Positions 23,849 through 37,900 are shown, counted from the first letter of the stretch. The stretch: 64,000 nt of DNA from Glandiceps talaboti (GCF_964340395.1 NC_135563.1:19992151-20056150); one strand, 5' to 3'. Program-made: numbers and translations. The notes: a model not told the origin generated them from the letters alone.

Positions 23849-25180
23849 AGAAGATAGCCTTTTTTGTACCATATTGTGTGTAGAGCTACACGCGACGTTC
23901 ACTCATGTTACTTAAATTGATGACGAGTTTGAGGTGAAAACAAGTGATATGAGTGGTTAAAATTAGCACCAGCAGTGACTGATAAAGATACAATAATTAC
24001 TATGTAAATTTATGCATAGGACTTTACATACATAAATCACCATGGACTAAATGACAGTAAATGTTTCTAAGGCAACTGTTTCTCCTGATGAATTTCAGAC
24101 AATGACCGTACTTAAGCTTTTAAGTATTATCTAGGGCCAAGCAGAGATATGTATGGATCTATTTCATTCCGTATGTACATATATTTTAATTATTTAATTC
24201 AAACACAAATGCTATACCGTGTGAAACTTACACAGTTAAATTTGAGCATGCTTTTATTTTCTAAAGGCTATTGACATTTGTATATGTAAATTTGATTGAT
24301 AGATATGCAAATCACTCTCAGTGAATGAATCATCATGAATGTTGATATTGTACTTTTGATCGTTATGTTTTCGTATATCAAATATCTGGCAGACGGAAAG
24401 GAAATTTTCCAAATACGTTACAAGGACCCCTACAGTGAATGGCATTCTTCTCTCGTTACTCGTGAAGAACACCCAATGTTGATGAAATGACTATGAATGG
24501 ATATCCAACTGGGTGTTCTCCTCTTACGTCTTCTGGCAGACGAACTTGAGGCTTAAAGAGAAACAGAATATTATGTCTGGACTTTGTCCTAGTATAGTTA
24601 GCAAACCACCTTTGAACCAAAAAGCTTTTATCTTTATCTTTCGCCTGGAATAATAAACTCATAACTACTATAAAGCTAAAGATTGGGAGCATATTTCGCT
24701 TGAAATTGATGTCATTGATGGTATAAATCGCGTTATTACTAGTAAGACTATTTTAGTTGGTGGCTCTCATCTGTCGTGACTCGTGATCGTGTCATGTGAC
24801 GACTGTTTGTCTTGTCTATATACTAAAAAGGACTTACATACGAATCATTTACCAGAATGATGTTTAGGGCTATATTTGCTTTGTAAAAGGCTTACTACGT
24901 CTTATTAACGAATGGCCACTTCAGAATGCATTTACTTAAATGACCTGGTATGGCTGATACTGTGTATTTATAGTTAAGTGTTGGTTGTCAGTTTGAGACA
25001 GTGACGATTACAACTTGACGACATGACTGCACAGCAGTGATGATAAACAATTTCACATTATGATGTCTGATACGCCATTAACCTCTACATATACTACAAT
25101 ATTACTCATCGCCAGCTCGTCTGATGGACATGGATCTATCACGTGTTTCTTATGATAACAAACTAGTAAGAGAAGAGAAT
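23849..25180. other. non-coding DNA
   Basis: Minus-strand frames 24254-24472 and 24456-24692 have no recognisable features. A perfect 10-bp inverted repeat AGAACACCCA / TGGGTGTTCT lies at 24466-24475 and 24510-24519. Confidence 0.5.
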
Positions 25181-25182
25181 AG

Positions 25183-25242
25183 AACAAACAAACAAACAAA
25201 CAAACAAACAAACAAACAAACGCACACACAAACAAACAAACA
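25183..25242. repeat. (AAAC)n microsatellite
   Basis: Pure AAAC units are interrupted once by a CGCACACA segment. The minus-strand frames rich in Cys-Leu-Phe-Val are read-through of this array. Confidence 0.95.
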
Positions 25243-25891
25243 AGCCTGAGAACAATCACCGGCAATATTTAAAAAAAAATATTTCGCTACTTCGCTACAA
25301 TGTTGAGTATTTAGGACATTCAGCAGAACACTATTCACTCACACAGTAATATAAGTTATAAATAGTTCGGTTAACAGTAATAGTTGATCATCTTTTGTTT
25401 GACAGCCTTCCTCTTTCCGAGACAAAACAACTGTGGGTTTTTATAGATAATTTAAACGTCATGAACTATTCATATCTCATGTTATGGACCATGATTAGAC
25501 ACATCTGCTGAACGCCAAATCAATATGATTATTCCCTCCCTCCTACTAAAAGTGAAAGGAAACAAAACATATTGTGTGTCATATGTTGATATCCGATATT
25601 ATTATGCCCCAGCACGAAGGCGGAAATTAAGCAAGTAGAAATATAGAAATGTCCCTTACTCTGACGCAATAGAAAGTAGATACCAGAAAAATCAATGTAC
25701 ATATACGTACATGTTGGAATAGAATTGTGTATCAAAACAAATTGTCATTTTTTTTACTTAAAGGGGATATACCATATAACCCAATATTTCTTCTATGAAT
25801 TCTTACAAATATTATCTTCACGTTTATCTATCTGTCCCTAATCTTGGGGGGGGGCATCTGTCACCCTCTCTCGTTCTCCTATTGGGTCATC

Positions 25892-25923
<32 letters not shown>

Positions 25924-25973
25924 CATCATATCTATATATCTATCTATCTATTTATCTATACATCTATCTATAC

Positions 25974-26024
<51 letters not shown>

Positions 26025-26056
26025 CATCTGCCTGTCTGTCTGTCTGTCTGCCTGCA
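25892..26056. repeat. composite (CTGT)n-(CTAT)n-(CTGT)n array
   Basis: A CTGT block is followed by a longer CTAT block and then a second CTGT/CCTG block. The overlapping frames 25795-26118 and 25844-26122 are stop-free read-through, not proteins. Confidence 0.95.
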
Positions 26057-26059
26057 TGT

Positions 26060-27569
26060 CCTTTGTCTCTACACCTCTGTATATATCTATCTGTATACCT
26101 ATCCATCTGTTTATGTAACTAGTTGTACATAGGTCATGTAATTTATGTACAATGCAACCGTAGGACAAGGCATACTTTCCACTACAGTAACTAGTTGTTT
26201 ACATTAGGCACACAATAAACAAATAATGAAACCATGCAACTGTCATATTTATCTATGGCTTTATGTAATCAGTTGACATATGATGAATATTTCCACTTTT
26301 ATCGCAGTCAATACTATAATAATACGATAACATTTTGATCAATTGCTGAATTATTTAGTAAAAGTATACATGCAAACAAAGTGACTGAACAATGTCAATA
26401 CATATTGTACATTTTTAGTTTTTACCGGATTGTTTATATGAAGTAGTTTTAACAAAACGTTACAAGTGACAAGTTAAGTTTATATACGGATAATAGGCTG
26501 TAAATGGTGTTTAGTTTGCAGCCAGTCCTATATACTTGTTTTTCTTTATCAGTAATGTGTGTACGTATACCTGCAATAACAATATGATGTCCTTTAGTAC
26601 GTATTTAACACTTTTTGGCACTCTGCCCTTTCATGACAATAGAAAAAAAGTGCAATTTTAGATTTAACATTCTTATTCATGTTGCAGTATGATTAAATAT
26701 CATGTCTGATCCCAATTTTATGAATTAAAAATCACAAGTAGTAACTTGCAGTAGGGTCAGACACAAAAAGCCGAGACAATCATAAAACGCAAGCTGTCAA
26801 ATTTTGTGTAATTCCGTTGTCATTTAGTCATTGCCACAAGGCAAACAAATTAGATTGGTTGTAGGCAGTGACGGAGGGAATTGATAAGAGATCTATTAAT
26901 ATATCGTACATATGTTCGGATGATTTGCTGGGTGGAGCCCATAACCATTTTCATATTCCAGGCAACCACAATTCTCACTTCTGTGAAATGGACCATTGTT
27001 CACCCACTCTGCTACATTTGTTACCTTTGACCTAACAAATAAAATTACTTTAACAAAAAGCAATCCTATCTATACCATTTAACAGTGTATTGTGACAAGG
27101 TCAACATATAGTTTAAAGTTATGAATATCATTATAAACGAATGTCATAAGGCAATCCCAACCAGTGTTTTCCTTACGGTTCGCAAAATTTGAATTAAACG
27201 GAAAGCAGGCCCCTGAATACTAATATTAGCCGTGGTTGATAACAAACCGTCACTTTGTAGAGCCTCTATGACTTATTCATATCTTCGCATTTATTAACAG
27301 AGTCATTAAAATAGAAATTTGCTGGTAATCTAAATGATCACGCCTGCCTTAACATAATATACGGTACTTGCGTGTCAGGAGATATTCTTTCGACTGGGTG
27401 GCGTCCTTCAAAAATAGCCACAAACATCTGCGCGTGTGCATATATGCTTTCAATTCAATGACAATCAATTGATAATAACGACTTGAAAGAGTGGTTTGAT
27501 GTAATGCACACCATTAATTGCATTGCTAGTTGTTCGTTGATATTCTTTTCTTTCCTTATACAAATGCAA
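26060..27569. other. simple-repeat-poor upstream flank of the receptor
   Basis: No array or convincing open frame. It is the start of the repeat-poor island around the receptor. Confidence 0.5.
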
Positions 27570-28768
27570 ACTAATATATTATCTTTTGCTAGATAAATTG
27601 TATAGCGTCTGTGTGTCAATGTGCTGAGGAGGTCTTGCTATGTTGGCGCACTCTAGCAGCCAATATGAAAACGGCGTTTCTTGGTCGTCAAGGCAACGAT
27701 GCCGAGGTAGATCTTTGAACGAATACTGCCACTCATGCGCATCCGGAATCGCGTCATCAAGTGTCCAAATATCGTATTTGCATAGAAATGTACGATGGGA
27801 GTGGGACGCCTGACCAATGAGCACGCACCTGTAATTTCGCTCAAATGAGCAGTACTGTAATTTGCTCTAGCTGAATTGGGATTTTGATCATGTTGAAAGC
27901 CTCACTTTCATCTGCATCTACATCAATTTAGTAGATGCCATAGCACGGCATGAAAGAGTACCTGTGACATTGATATGGGGTGTCAGACGGAATTAGCCAT
28001 TCCCAGCACACAACCAGCAGCGAATCTGGAGTTTATGTGCAACACGTCAACGCGCTTCGTAAGCAAGCACCCAATTAAATTGGGGTGTTTAAATACCGTG
28101 TTGTCCATTGAGTCACATTCATAGCATCACGACACCTACACGCTTACAGGCTGGAGTTACCTCGTGTTCGCTGCTTACAACTACTACATGTGTAACCCCG
28201 TCATTACCAGTTTAAACTTTGTGAACGGATAAAGTGATTTCGGAGTTGCGTACTGAGGTTCGTCGGAAATCTACAATTGTCTTCCGGCAGTCGCCAGAAC
28301 TGATCCGTATATTTTGCAGTTTGTCATTCGGGACATCTCTGTTGTCGTAACTATCCTTGCCCGAAAAATTGTAGTGCAGTGTGGTTCCAATTACTACACT
28401 TACTACACTACACAGTATTCCTTCCGCTTCTGCGCTTTCTTTTAAATTTCACCATTCTCTGCGTCATTCCCTAGCGATATTAGAACACACGCCACGTCTC
28501 ATACTCAGGCAGTAGTGAAGTTTCAATTGGATTGGTGAGAACTATACATTCTCTTTTCTTCGTGTGGTACCATTGACACATTGATCGTAGATAACCTCTG
28601 CTTCAACGCTGTCGTCACTGTGCGTAATTCGCTTATTACAACTGGAGGAAAGCTTCTCTGCCGATACGCTAACGGTAAACTTTCACGACCGATCGCCTGT
28701 CCTTGATAAGCCACAAAGGCGAGATTGGCGACGTATAGTTATCGCGGCAGCAAATCGTATCCTAACCG
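27570..28768 (+). promoter_or_regulatory. probable promoter and 5' leader of the amine receptor
   Basis: This 1.2-kb stretch upstream of the receptor has visibly more G+C and CpG than the surrounding desert and has no simple repeats. Visible hints are an NRF1-like half site followed by an ETS-like CCGGAA near 27734-27746, a CCAAT box at 27814-27818, a TTTAAATA box at 28088-28095 and an AP-1-like TGAGTCA near 28119. An initiator-like TCACATT lies about 35 bp after the TTTAAATA box, slightly far for a standard TATA-Inr pair. Open frames on the minus strand here look like chance frames. A 5' untranslated exon or intron could also lie here. Individual sites are weak; the placement next to a complete coding exon is the main support. 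Confidence 0.4.
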
Positions 28769-30196
28769 ATGATCATGCCGATGGCGGACGATTTCACATC
28801 ATTTACCAACAACACTACACCACAGACGACGAGCAATTACAGCTGGCTTCCGTATTCAACCAGCTTAGTTTTGAATGTTTCATCTACGACGGAAACAGCA
28901 AATGTTACGTACCCAGCCGACGTTAGACCGTACCCACCTAGCGGCTACTCCCTGGAGCGAATCATTCTTTCCGCAGTATTCACTTCCATCCTCGTGTTCG
29001 GGATTGTATTCGGCAATACGTTGGTGTGCATCGCCATATTACGAGAACGTTCACTGAAAGGAATTCAGAACTGGTTTCTGCTATCTCTAGCTGTCAGTGA
29101 TTTGATGGTAGGTGTTCTTATCATTCCATTCGGCATAACCAACGAATTAATGGGATATTGGGTTTTCGGTTTGTGGTGGTGTCATATATGGCTGTGTTTA
29201 GATGTTATGGCGTGTACCGCATCTATACTCAATCTATGTCTTATTAGTCTCGATCGATACTGGTCCATCACACAGGCACTAGAATATGCCAAAAAGAGGA
29301 CCCCAAAACGAGCCGCACTAATGATATTCTTAGTGTGGCTGCTGTCAGCAATCATATCTATCCCGCCGCTATTTGGATGGAGATCAGAAGCAGCACCGGA
29401 TCCGATTTACCCAACGTGCTTACTAAGTGAAGATACGGGCTACATTCTGTACTCCACAAGTGGCTCTTTTTTCGTCCCTGCCTTTGTCATGATAGTTGTG
29501 TATATCCGCATTTGGTGGGCTGCAAAATATCGGGCACGAACATCTCTACGAATGGGAACGAAAGAAAAACGTTCGAAAAAGCCGAAGGTAGAAAACAACA
29601 AAAAGAAAGGTAATCATGATATACCGATGAAGAGACGAGACTATCAAAAAATATCTGCTGAAGAAACAACGACTAGTTCAGCTGCTCCGTCAAGTCCGGG
29701 TTTAACTCCGTACAGTACGATATCCGTATCTGTCACTGATATAGAGCCAACCACTATTACCACCATAACGTCACTCAACGATGTTAACAACCGTGACCGA
29801 AATGAAAATTCTCGACCGAGTCAAATCAACTCGAACAAACTGCCTTTAATCAAAATATTACAGTCGAAAAAGACCCACCAGAAAAACAACGTTGAGCGAA
29901 GTCACAACCTTGCAGCGGACACAGAACGACAAAAGTGGAAAATTGCCCAAGCCAAAGAACGGCGAGCTACATTTGTTCTTGGAGTTATTATGGGAACTTT
30001 TCTGTTATCGTGGTATCCGTTTTTCCAACTGTACGTTGTCTTCGCACTGTGTAAAAAAACTTGTAATATACCTGAATTACTCTTTAAGTTCTTCTTCTGG
30101 GTTGGATATTGTAACAGCGCATTCAACCCCATCATATATACAATCTTCAACAGAGATTTCAACAAGGCCTTTAAGAAGATAGTCCGATGCAAGTAA
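28769..30196 (+). CDS. alpha2-adrenergic-like / octopamine-type biogenic amine GPCR, single exon
   Basis: This is a complete 475-residue class A (rhodopsin-like) receptor that would sit in the plasma membrane and sense a monoamine. The extracellular N-terminus (about 1-62) has N-glycosylation sequons at N14, N15, N23, N36 and N45 and no obvious signal peptide. TM1 is about 63-91 (N83), TM2 100-122 (D111), TM3 138-163 (C138, amine-binding D145, S152, D162-R163-Y164), TM4 181-201 (W190), ECL2 has C217, TM5 225-250 (S229, T230, S233, P237), TM6 400-427 (W415, P417, F418, F419), TM7 435-458 (F443, Y447, N453-P454-x-x-Y457) and helix 8 461-472. The TM7-helix 8 stretch and the TM3-ICL2 junction read most like alpha2 adrenoceptors. 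The TM2 start (QNWF), TM4-ECL2 (PPLFGW) and TM5 entry read more like octopamine receptors. The ligand could therefore be noradrenaline or octopamine. ICL3 is long (about 140 residues, basic and Ser/Thr-rich) and the tail is short with C474 as a possible palmitoylation site, which suggests Gi/o coupling by family analogy. There is no intron in the coding region. In-frame ATGs at codons 1, 3 and 5 leave the start ambiguous: codon 3 has A at -3, codon 5 has G at +4. Confidence 0.96.
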   Translation: MIMPMADDFTSFTNNTTPQTTSNYSWLPYSTSLVLNVSSTTETANVTYPADVRPYPPSGYSLERIILSAVFTSILVFGIVFGNTLVCIAILRERSLKGIQNWFLLSLAVSDLMVGVLIIPFGITNELMGYWVFGLWWCHIWLCLDVMACTASILNLCLISLDRYWSITQALEYAKKRTPKRAALMIFLVWLLSAIISIPPLFGWRSEAAPDPIYPTCLLSEDTGYILYSTSGSFFVPAFVMIVVYIRIWWAAKYRARTSLRMGTKEKRSKKPKVENNKKKGNHDIPMKRRDYQKISAEETTTSSAAPSSPGLTPYSTISVSVTDIEPTTITTITSLNDVNNRDRNENSRPSQINSNKLPLIKILQSKKTHQKNNVERSHNLAADTERQKWKIAQAKERRATFVLGVIMGTFLLSWYPFFQLYVVFALCKKTCNIPELLFKFFFWVGYCNSAFNPIIYTIFNRDFNKAFKKIVRCK

Positions 30197-31900
30197 CACA
30201 TTCACCGTGAATGGATTCTCCTTCTATCGTCAAATAACGCAGTGCCACAAGCCATGAAGGAATTGTGCGTGATTCGGAATAATACGCCATTGCAGAAGAT
30301 GGAAATGATGAACTGACAGTGAAAATAGAGAAGCTGGACTGTATATGAAACTGTTAGATTCAAATCTACAGAGATGATGGTTGCAAGGGAAACCAAGCTA
30401 TTTATTAGTTAAGTTCAACGAATTTGGCTTTCCCAACGAAGTATGGTTATATGAATGCCAAAACAAAGGTAGTGTAGACTGCTTCGTCATGCACATCTTG
30501 CCACATTACTCCTTCCTTCAGGTGTTCCACACACCTCGTTGTTAGCGCCACACCAAACCACACTAATTAGAAGGCGATATTGACTGGTATTCAACACACT
30601 ATGGTATGCCTTATAAAAACAAACCTTCAAACGCCAAGTTCTCATTTTAATTGTTCATAATCTTTTGTTAATGTGGTCAATGCGATGAACTTGTCAAACT
30701 GATCTATTTTTAGACATTTTATATGTATAATCATACTCACAAGATGCGTCGTTGAAATTCGACTAAATTCTGTACTCTAACATATTTAGGCCTTGTATAT
30801 AATCATGTATATAAAATGATTACGTCAAAATTCAGCATTAATGACAAAAATGATTCAGATACGAAAAACCAATTGTACGATGAATTTCTAAACCATATGT
30901 ACTATTTATCACCAGTGGGTTTTATAGGTTTATTGTGTCGTCGGTGCATTTGAAAATCTGTAATGTTCCGGTCAGTTTTGGCGAAAATGTGTCTTGAATT
31001 ATACTGTAAAACATGGCGAGAACATTTGTGGTTTTACTAGCTAACCCTAGGTCGATCTATTTGTGTTGAGATCGGATATTATCTCATTTATGCGAACGTC
31101 ACATTGATGACATGTTCATTCGTATATTGACAAGTTATTTAATTGACTATTGGCGTTAACAACTTTCTAATGAAATTACAATGAACTCTGGTGCCCAAAC
31201 CGACAACAGCTCAAAACCAGCTGTCGAACACAACAAACTGAACTGAGACGTATGTTACAGACTTGTAGCGAGAAAACGTACTTGTTCCTTGTTCATCTTT
31301 ACAGCCGGAATGTGGCAGATTAATGCCGGTATATGTATAGACAAACGACAGTGTTTAGATCCATTTTTGTAAATACGACAAATACGACTGCCACATTTCA
31401 ATAGGGCACATACGATTAATATCTTATGCAATTGTTTTGTACGTTTTGCAAATACATGGCTTTTCAACAAGTATAAACATCTAATCCCTGTAACAATATG
31501 GACTAAATGTCAACCCTTTACACAAACTGGCAATTTGGTTATGTATTTCAAAACGACAATAATTATACGTTGTTTTGGCAACACACAGAGTAAAATGTGC
31601 TGTCACCAGTTTTTTTTTATGACTGTCCGTGATACATGTATAAAATTCACTTTACAAATACTCCATTGATGTTGGACGCTTGTCATCTTGTTCTCTTCCT
31701 TGTTAGTTATCAATTGAGGACAGGTTCTTTAACATGGAAATGAAGCCTACTTCTGACGAGTCACTTAACATGTACCTATGGCACATACATGTATACTCCG
31801 CACTCTTCTCTGCTGTCCCTCTAAACGAAGCTTAGCACCCCTGTGAAAGGTATCGACGATCTAGTAGTTTGGCTCGAAAGAAGTCGAATAAAGCAAATCA
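30197..31900 (+). other. putative 3' untranslated region and downstream flank of the receptor
   Basis: Non-coding sequence follows the receptor stop codon. I found no canonical AATAAA in the first kilobase; the first one I see on this strand is at 31887-31892, about 1.7 kb after the stop. The 3' end of the transcript is therefore unresolved. Short open frames here (for example 31255-31470 and 31821-32051) have no recognisable domain. Confidence 0.3.
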
Positions 31901-34900
31901 GAAGAAATAAGACGTATAATGAGGTACATTCAAAACCCATTAGATATCCTACGCTCATATGGAACGTATGCATTGTCTTAGCTTTCCGATTAGGCCTCAT
32001 GGAGACCGTTCCACACACGAGGCCACAGAAAGCAGTCCTAACAATTTGCATCTTGCTTCCTATTCTGTAGGAAAGCTGAAGACAGGTCGCCGAATCGACC
32101 TATTCAACTGTCATCGGTTTTGGATTGACTTTGAAAATTTTAGACAGGGAAAATTGAATTAAGGATGTAATGGTGCGTATATGAATTGATACGTTAAACG
32201 TTTACATTTCGAATAATGAATAATCCGCTACAGTTATTTAACCTAATACGTTGCTTCAATGCTATTAAGGTCGCGTGGCTATGGCTGAAAGAAAAAAAAG
32301 CGAGGCAGAATTAAACATTTCACATTAATGTCTTAAACAACAAAGGAAACATAAAGCTAAATGGGAATTAAAAGAAAATCTAGTTTGTATCATTAAATTA
32401 GATGTACTGCGCATGCCTGGTGCTGTATTAGGGAATTGAAGTCCCAAAGCGGGTCTAGAGTGGTAAAGCCTTTGTTCCATTGAACAATAAAATAAACAAG
32501 TACAAAAATGTAATTGCTATCTTCGACAGACACATCGAACGACCCACTCTGATAACGTCGGCTGTTATTGTGCTATATCGCGATGCAAATTAGCACCGGG
32601 AAATATTTCCGCTGCAGCACACGAGAAAAGAGAAGAACACAAATTACTAGGAAATTGAGTGCCGGATTATGCAACCACTTGAAGCAGAAATCAATTCGTT
32701 TTTGGCCTCCACACATTTTATGAAGGCAAAGCATAATCAATAAAGCCCAATGGACCTTTAAGAGTGTCAACTTGCAAAACATGGCTGTTAAACCAAAACC
32801 CACCTTTGCCAAACCAAGACGAACGGTAAAGGATATCACGTTACACGCATTTATTCATTTGCTGAGAAACCCCGTCTTTGTGCTGTTCGTTCAATCAACA
32901 ATAATAGTGAACTGGAAAAGTAACATTAGGGATGTGACTTATCGCTGTTATAGTCCACTAGACACCTTTCTAGATTAATCAGCTCTCGAATAATTATAAA
33001 ATTGCATTATAATGGAAATAAACACATTTTTGTGAGAATAGAATAGCATCGTAATGACGTCATCCGTCATTTAACTGAACATAAGAAATTACATAACGCT
33101 TGTTATTCATAATGGAATTAGCTTTACAGTCAGTGGCGGAGTGTGAAACATGAAGCACTAAGCGATAACAGGTTTAGGGACTCCGCTTTGAATGACGATT
33201 CAGGGTAATAAGACAGCATTGTAGTTGTTGCGAATTGCAAAATAATCGGCAAAAGTGCATGACTGAGGGAAAGATTTATTTAAGGTTATCGACTCAGATA
33301 TTGGACAGAAAAGTGAAAGGACGGTTTATGATTTGTATAAATCGGATTAGAAATGGTCGTACATCGACATTGCGTTAATTGGAATCGTCCTCAATGATAT
33401 CAAAATGTCTAGGGATAGCTGTTATCAAATGGACAAGTCTCAATCGACATACTAGTACCAATCGATTTCTACCCATATATTGGGGATTGTCATGCTGACA
33501 ACGATGTTGCCATAGTCTAACTCAATACAGTGTAACTTTAGATACACAGAAAATGGATTTATTTTTAGAACCAGTCCGCAGGAATCCCTGTCTACATCGC
33601 AAACGTTTGCATGAAATACGCGGCATTTTCATTGCAAGTACGCTTAGCACACACTGTCACACACACATAATATACAAATGTATTACAAATACAGTTGGAC
33701 ATTGCATAGGTTTCAAATCCGTCTATCCGAAATTTTAATAAATATATGCGACTACTGCCCAATTTCCTCTCTTAATAAGATCAGAGAACGCATAAACTAA
33801 ATTTAGATTTAATTTTTATTATTTGGAAAGTTTGATTACAATTCTACTTTTCATCTACTTTCCATAAACAATATGGAAGTCATAAAGTCACGCATTCTAT
33901 GCTGCACAACTTGATCTGACATCAATGTCGTTTGCTTGTTGCAGAATAAATATAGTAATTGGGTTCATACAACGCGCAATGTTCCCAAAGCACCATCTAT
34001 TGAGACGACTTTCAACAGCGTTTCCGCAATAGAAAATGCCGCGGTGTTTCATTCGAAATAGACGACAATAATAAAAGCTCTATGAAGTGAGTTGGTTGAT
34101 AGAGAGAGTATCAGCGACTTAACAAACATTCAATGAAGGCTAAACGTTGTTATGGAAACCCAATGGCGTCCGGTATTTCAAACTGGCAATGTTCTACTAG
34201 CTTCCTCTAGAAGAGCGCATGTCATTCTCTGAAACACAGCCTTTTTCGTAGAACCCTGGCGGCCTCAAATCTTAACAAAATCGACATATTATGACTCCCA
34301 TTTCTCGGTGTAATTAGGGGTCACTACCACCTGTGAAGGAGTAGGCAATAAATTAGAAACTATCATACATTCGTGAGTGAGGCCTGTCGTTCAACACTCA
34401 CACGGTCAGACACGATTGCCATTCCCTGCGACGCCAGTCATAGAACACTTTTAATTCGGCTGTAAAATTGATAAAAAATTCAGCTGTAACGTATCTGGTG
34501 TGTAGTGTGACCACAGCGATATCGCATTTAGCAAAAAACCACAATCATTTTAGATGTCAAATTCTACATGGAGACAATTTATGCCATAGTAACGACCCTT
34601 GTTCCTAAATTAAAAATTAAATGTAATTGTCAGTTTCAATTAGGGTTGGAGGCAAAACTGTGCCCCCACTTAGTCCTTTTATTCCGAGTACTTTTATAAG
34701 CAATACTGTTCCATCGACAATATGTAATAGGGGTTATACCTATAGCCGTTATGGCAAAACGAAATGGTAGTACGTTTCTTGAGGCAAGAACCTGACCTAA
34801 TGTAGAGATTATAAAATCAGTTCACGGACAGTATCCAGAGACACCATTTCGTTCACATCAGTCGAGACATGTGATTCAACAGCACTTAGTTATACTTATG

Positions 34901-37900
34901 TTGTAAATCATTTAGGAAAAATATGACGCGGTTTTATTTATTTATTAATAAATTGATTATGTCTTAGCTCAGTATTAAGACAGGCTTAGTAACACGTAAT
35001 CCACGATGGTTGAGATATAGTAATATGTAATATGCTGCCTAATGCATATTCCATACAAGGCAGGGCAGAATTTGTACACTGGTTTATTCTTCAATTATAG
35101 TACAGTAAATACATTTCTTTCATTCATGACAATAACATGAAAATTCTATTAATTCCGTCAGTAAACAAACTTTACACGACGACATGTCTCGCGAATCGAT
35201 TGCCAGCAAACATCAGCCTTCACACTAACATTGTTCTGTGATTTACATAGGATACTATCCTATGACACATTCAGTTATTGCGGTCAACAAAACATTGATA
35301 AGAAATTTCATTTGACTTTCTTTCATTTGCCAATCAGGCCAAAAATAAAGTTAATTTAGGCGATTTACTGTAGGTATTATTAGGATTTCAATGCCTGTTT
35401 GTTGTACTCATGTATGTTATATTAAAACACTAGATGTGTGTTCAAATATTGGCTGAGAACTCCAATATCATACGTATTTAACATTTGCTGTGACCCGAAG
35501 TCTGAACTTTAAATTGAAACAGCGGTTGACTGTACACTGGGCAGATCGGCTTGTTAGTGAGCTGATCATATTGCGCTTGTCGGATTCCTAAATTACAAGT
35601 ATAATTGCAACGATTAAGCCGTCGATATTTTTTTCATGAAATGTGTATTCACAGTTATGTTGGCAATCAAAAAGTTTGACTGCACAACGTGGGAAACAAA
35701 CTCTCAGCACTGCTGCCGTTAAAGAATCACGGCCGTGAATGATAGAAAAAGACAAACTGGGATCTTGTCGTCTGTTGAAATATTGACGTGCACTAAAATA
35801 CAGCAATTTCAATCTGGTATCGTTATTACTGGCTTTTATACCGCCAGTCAGGCAATCCGTTGCTAGAGGCGATGTCTAAGGGTAATGTACTCATGCTGAT
35901 CAAAACGAACTATCGCGTATTTCTTAACGACTCTATCGGAAAATTTGAACTTTATGTGAAAAGCTCTCGAGGGAAACGTCTTTGACGTGGCAGAAAAAAA
36001 TCAGAGTAGTCAGTTTGGCGAAATCACCAGCTGTTATTTTAGCCTTTCCCCAATTTTAGTAAATTACATCTATGGGGAGATTGGCAATATCTAAGTTCGC
36101 CTCCGATCACTCTGTGTTTATAACTGCAGGACAACAGAGGTTAGGAAAGGCCATGATTCTACCCTTATAAGACAGGTTAACGCATTTCATGGAACCACTG
36201 AGAACGAGAACGAGGAAATTTCACTGATCTATTCCAAAGAGAAAATGGTGCAGTTGGTATTTCAGTCAACAAATTGAAAACCTATGCACGGGGGATCACA
36301 GGCGTTTTGATTGGGCGCTTATTAGGTTGGCGTCCAGTTCGATTCATAGACAGTAGAGGTCGACTTGCCTGTATGCAACCGACATATGCATCGTCTTGTC
36401 TAAAGTCTTTGTTGTCATGGCAACTAGGAAAACGAAAAGAAACTTTAATCACTCGGAAGTCTAAAGACGAGAACGCGACTGAGTAAAGTAGTCAATTGCA
36501 GGAAAAATACTCATCCGGTCCTCATGCAGACTGGCAATAGACCGGCGACACCGGTAGAGGGTTAAATTTGTCCCCGTTTTTAATGCAAAACATAAAAAAA
36601 TAACCAGAGGGTAGTACCGCCTGTGCTAATATCAACGATGTTGTATGGTAATTTCATAAGATGGGTGTTGAATAAAACATTATCAGCTATGAGGAAAGCC
36701 ACTCAGGTTTAAACTTTCACCTTAATATATATATGATTGAAATAGGGAACGACACCATACATGGTATGGCACCAGTGAAGAATTGGGACAAGCCATGTTT
36801 TCCGTGTGTATTAATACAGTTCAGCCCATGAAATATGGATGTAGCATATTGATGGTGCACAATATAATGAATAAACACCTGACGTAATTACCTCGATTCT
36901 GACTTTTCGATCTTCAAAAGAATCTATTTTTAGATTCATACTAGGAGGTACTCTAAATGTAACACAGCAACACAGTTTTACCGTGTGCGAATGAATCGTA
37001 AATTTTGCCTTAGCACAAGTGTACGTGTACATTTCACATCGCGTTAAAAAGGGGTCGATTCATGGCAGCTGCTATTTTGTGCGGTTTAATTATTTCCTAG
37101 TTCCACTGCTATTTATTTATGCAAATCCCAAGAGCAGGCGATTTTAAATCCCCACCTTAAGATAAAGTCTAATCCCGTAGATTAAGATTTTTAATAACAT
37201 GACCTTAAATCTGCTTCATTTTGACATGCCGTGTTTTGACGATGTAATTTCAGCATATGTTACTCTGCTGACAATATCACCTGATAGATATGTGCTGTGG
37301 GCAGTTGCTCAATGGTTGGCTGCTTAGATTCCTACTAGCTGTCAGGATAATGAAAAGTGCCCCATTTTTGTCCATCTATGTGACTTGTGAGACAAACAGA
37401 GATTCAGCTTGGCTGGTTTGGTTAGTGCCACAACGCCCCTGTTCGTGCGTCGGGGACCGTTTTAATACAGATGCCCCTGGGAAAACACAGTGTGATGCAG
37501 AAATTGTAATGGGGAAATGTTGAATGCACCGAGACATAAAATATCATTCTATTTATGCCTGTTTGTCCTTTGATCTGCTTCTTTATCTCCACTAAACACC
37601 TGAATGAATCGTAAAAATGCTATAATATTACACAGTGGCTCTAAAAGTAACAACTTAAAGTTTTAAATAATAGAACAACCAAAACAAAAATGTTTTAAAT
37701 ATGTGCCACTATACTATAACCACATTTCAAGATTTTGACTGAGTAGAATACAACGTGAAATTGTTGTTTTGAATATTGGCAGTAAAGGATCGGTCACTGC
37801 GATGTAAAGAGGTTTGGATCTGAATTATTTGGACATGGTCAGAAAACCCATCTCTAAAAGGGTAATAAAATAAGTCGACATCGTTAGGAAATGGTTATTC

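Noticed and set aside
27579-27844. Two overlapping minus frames upstream of the receptor
   Set aside because: They lie in the GC-richer putative promoter region and have no domain; a chance result of fewer stops.
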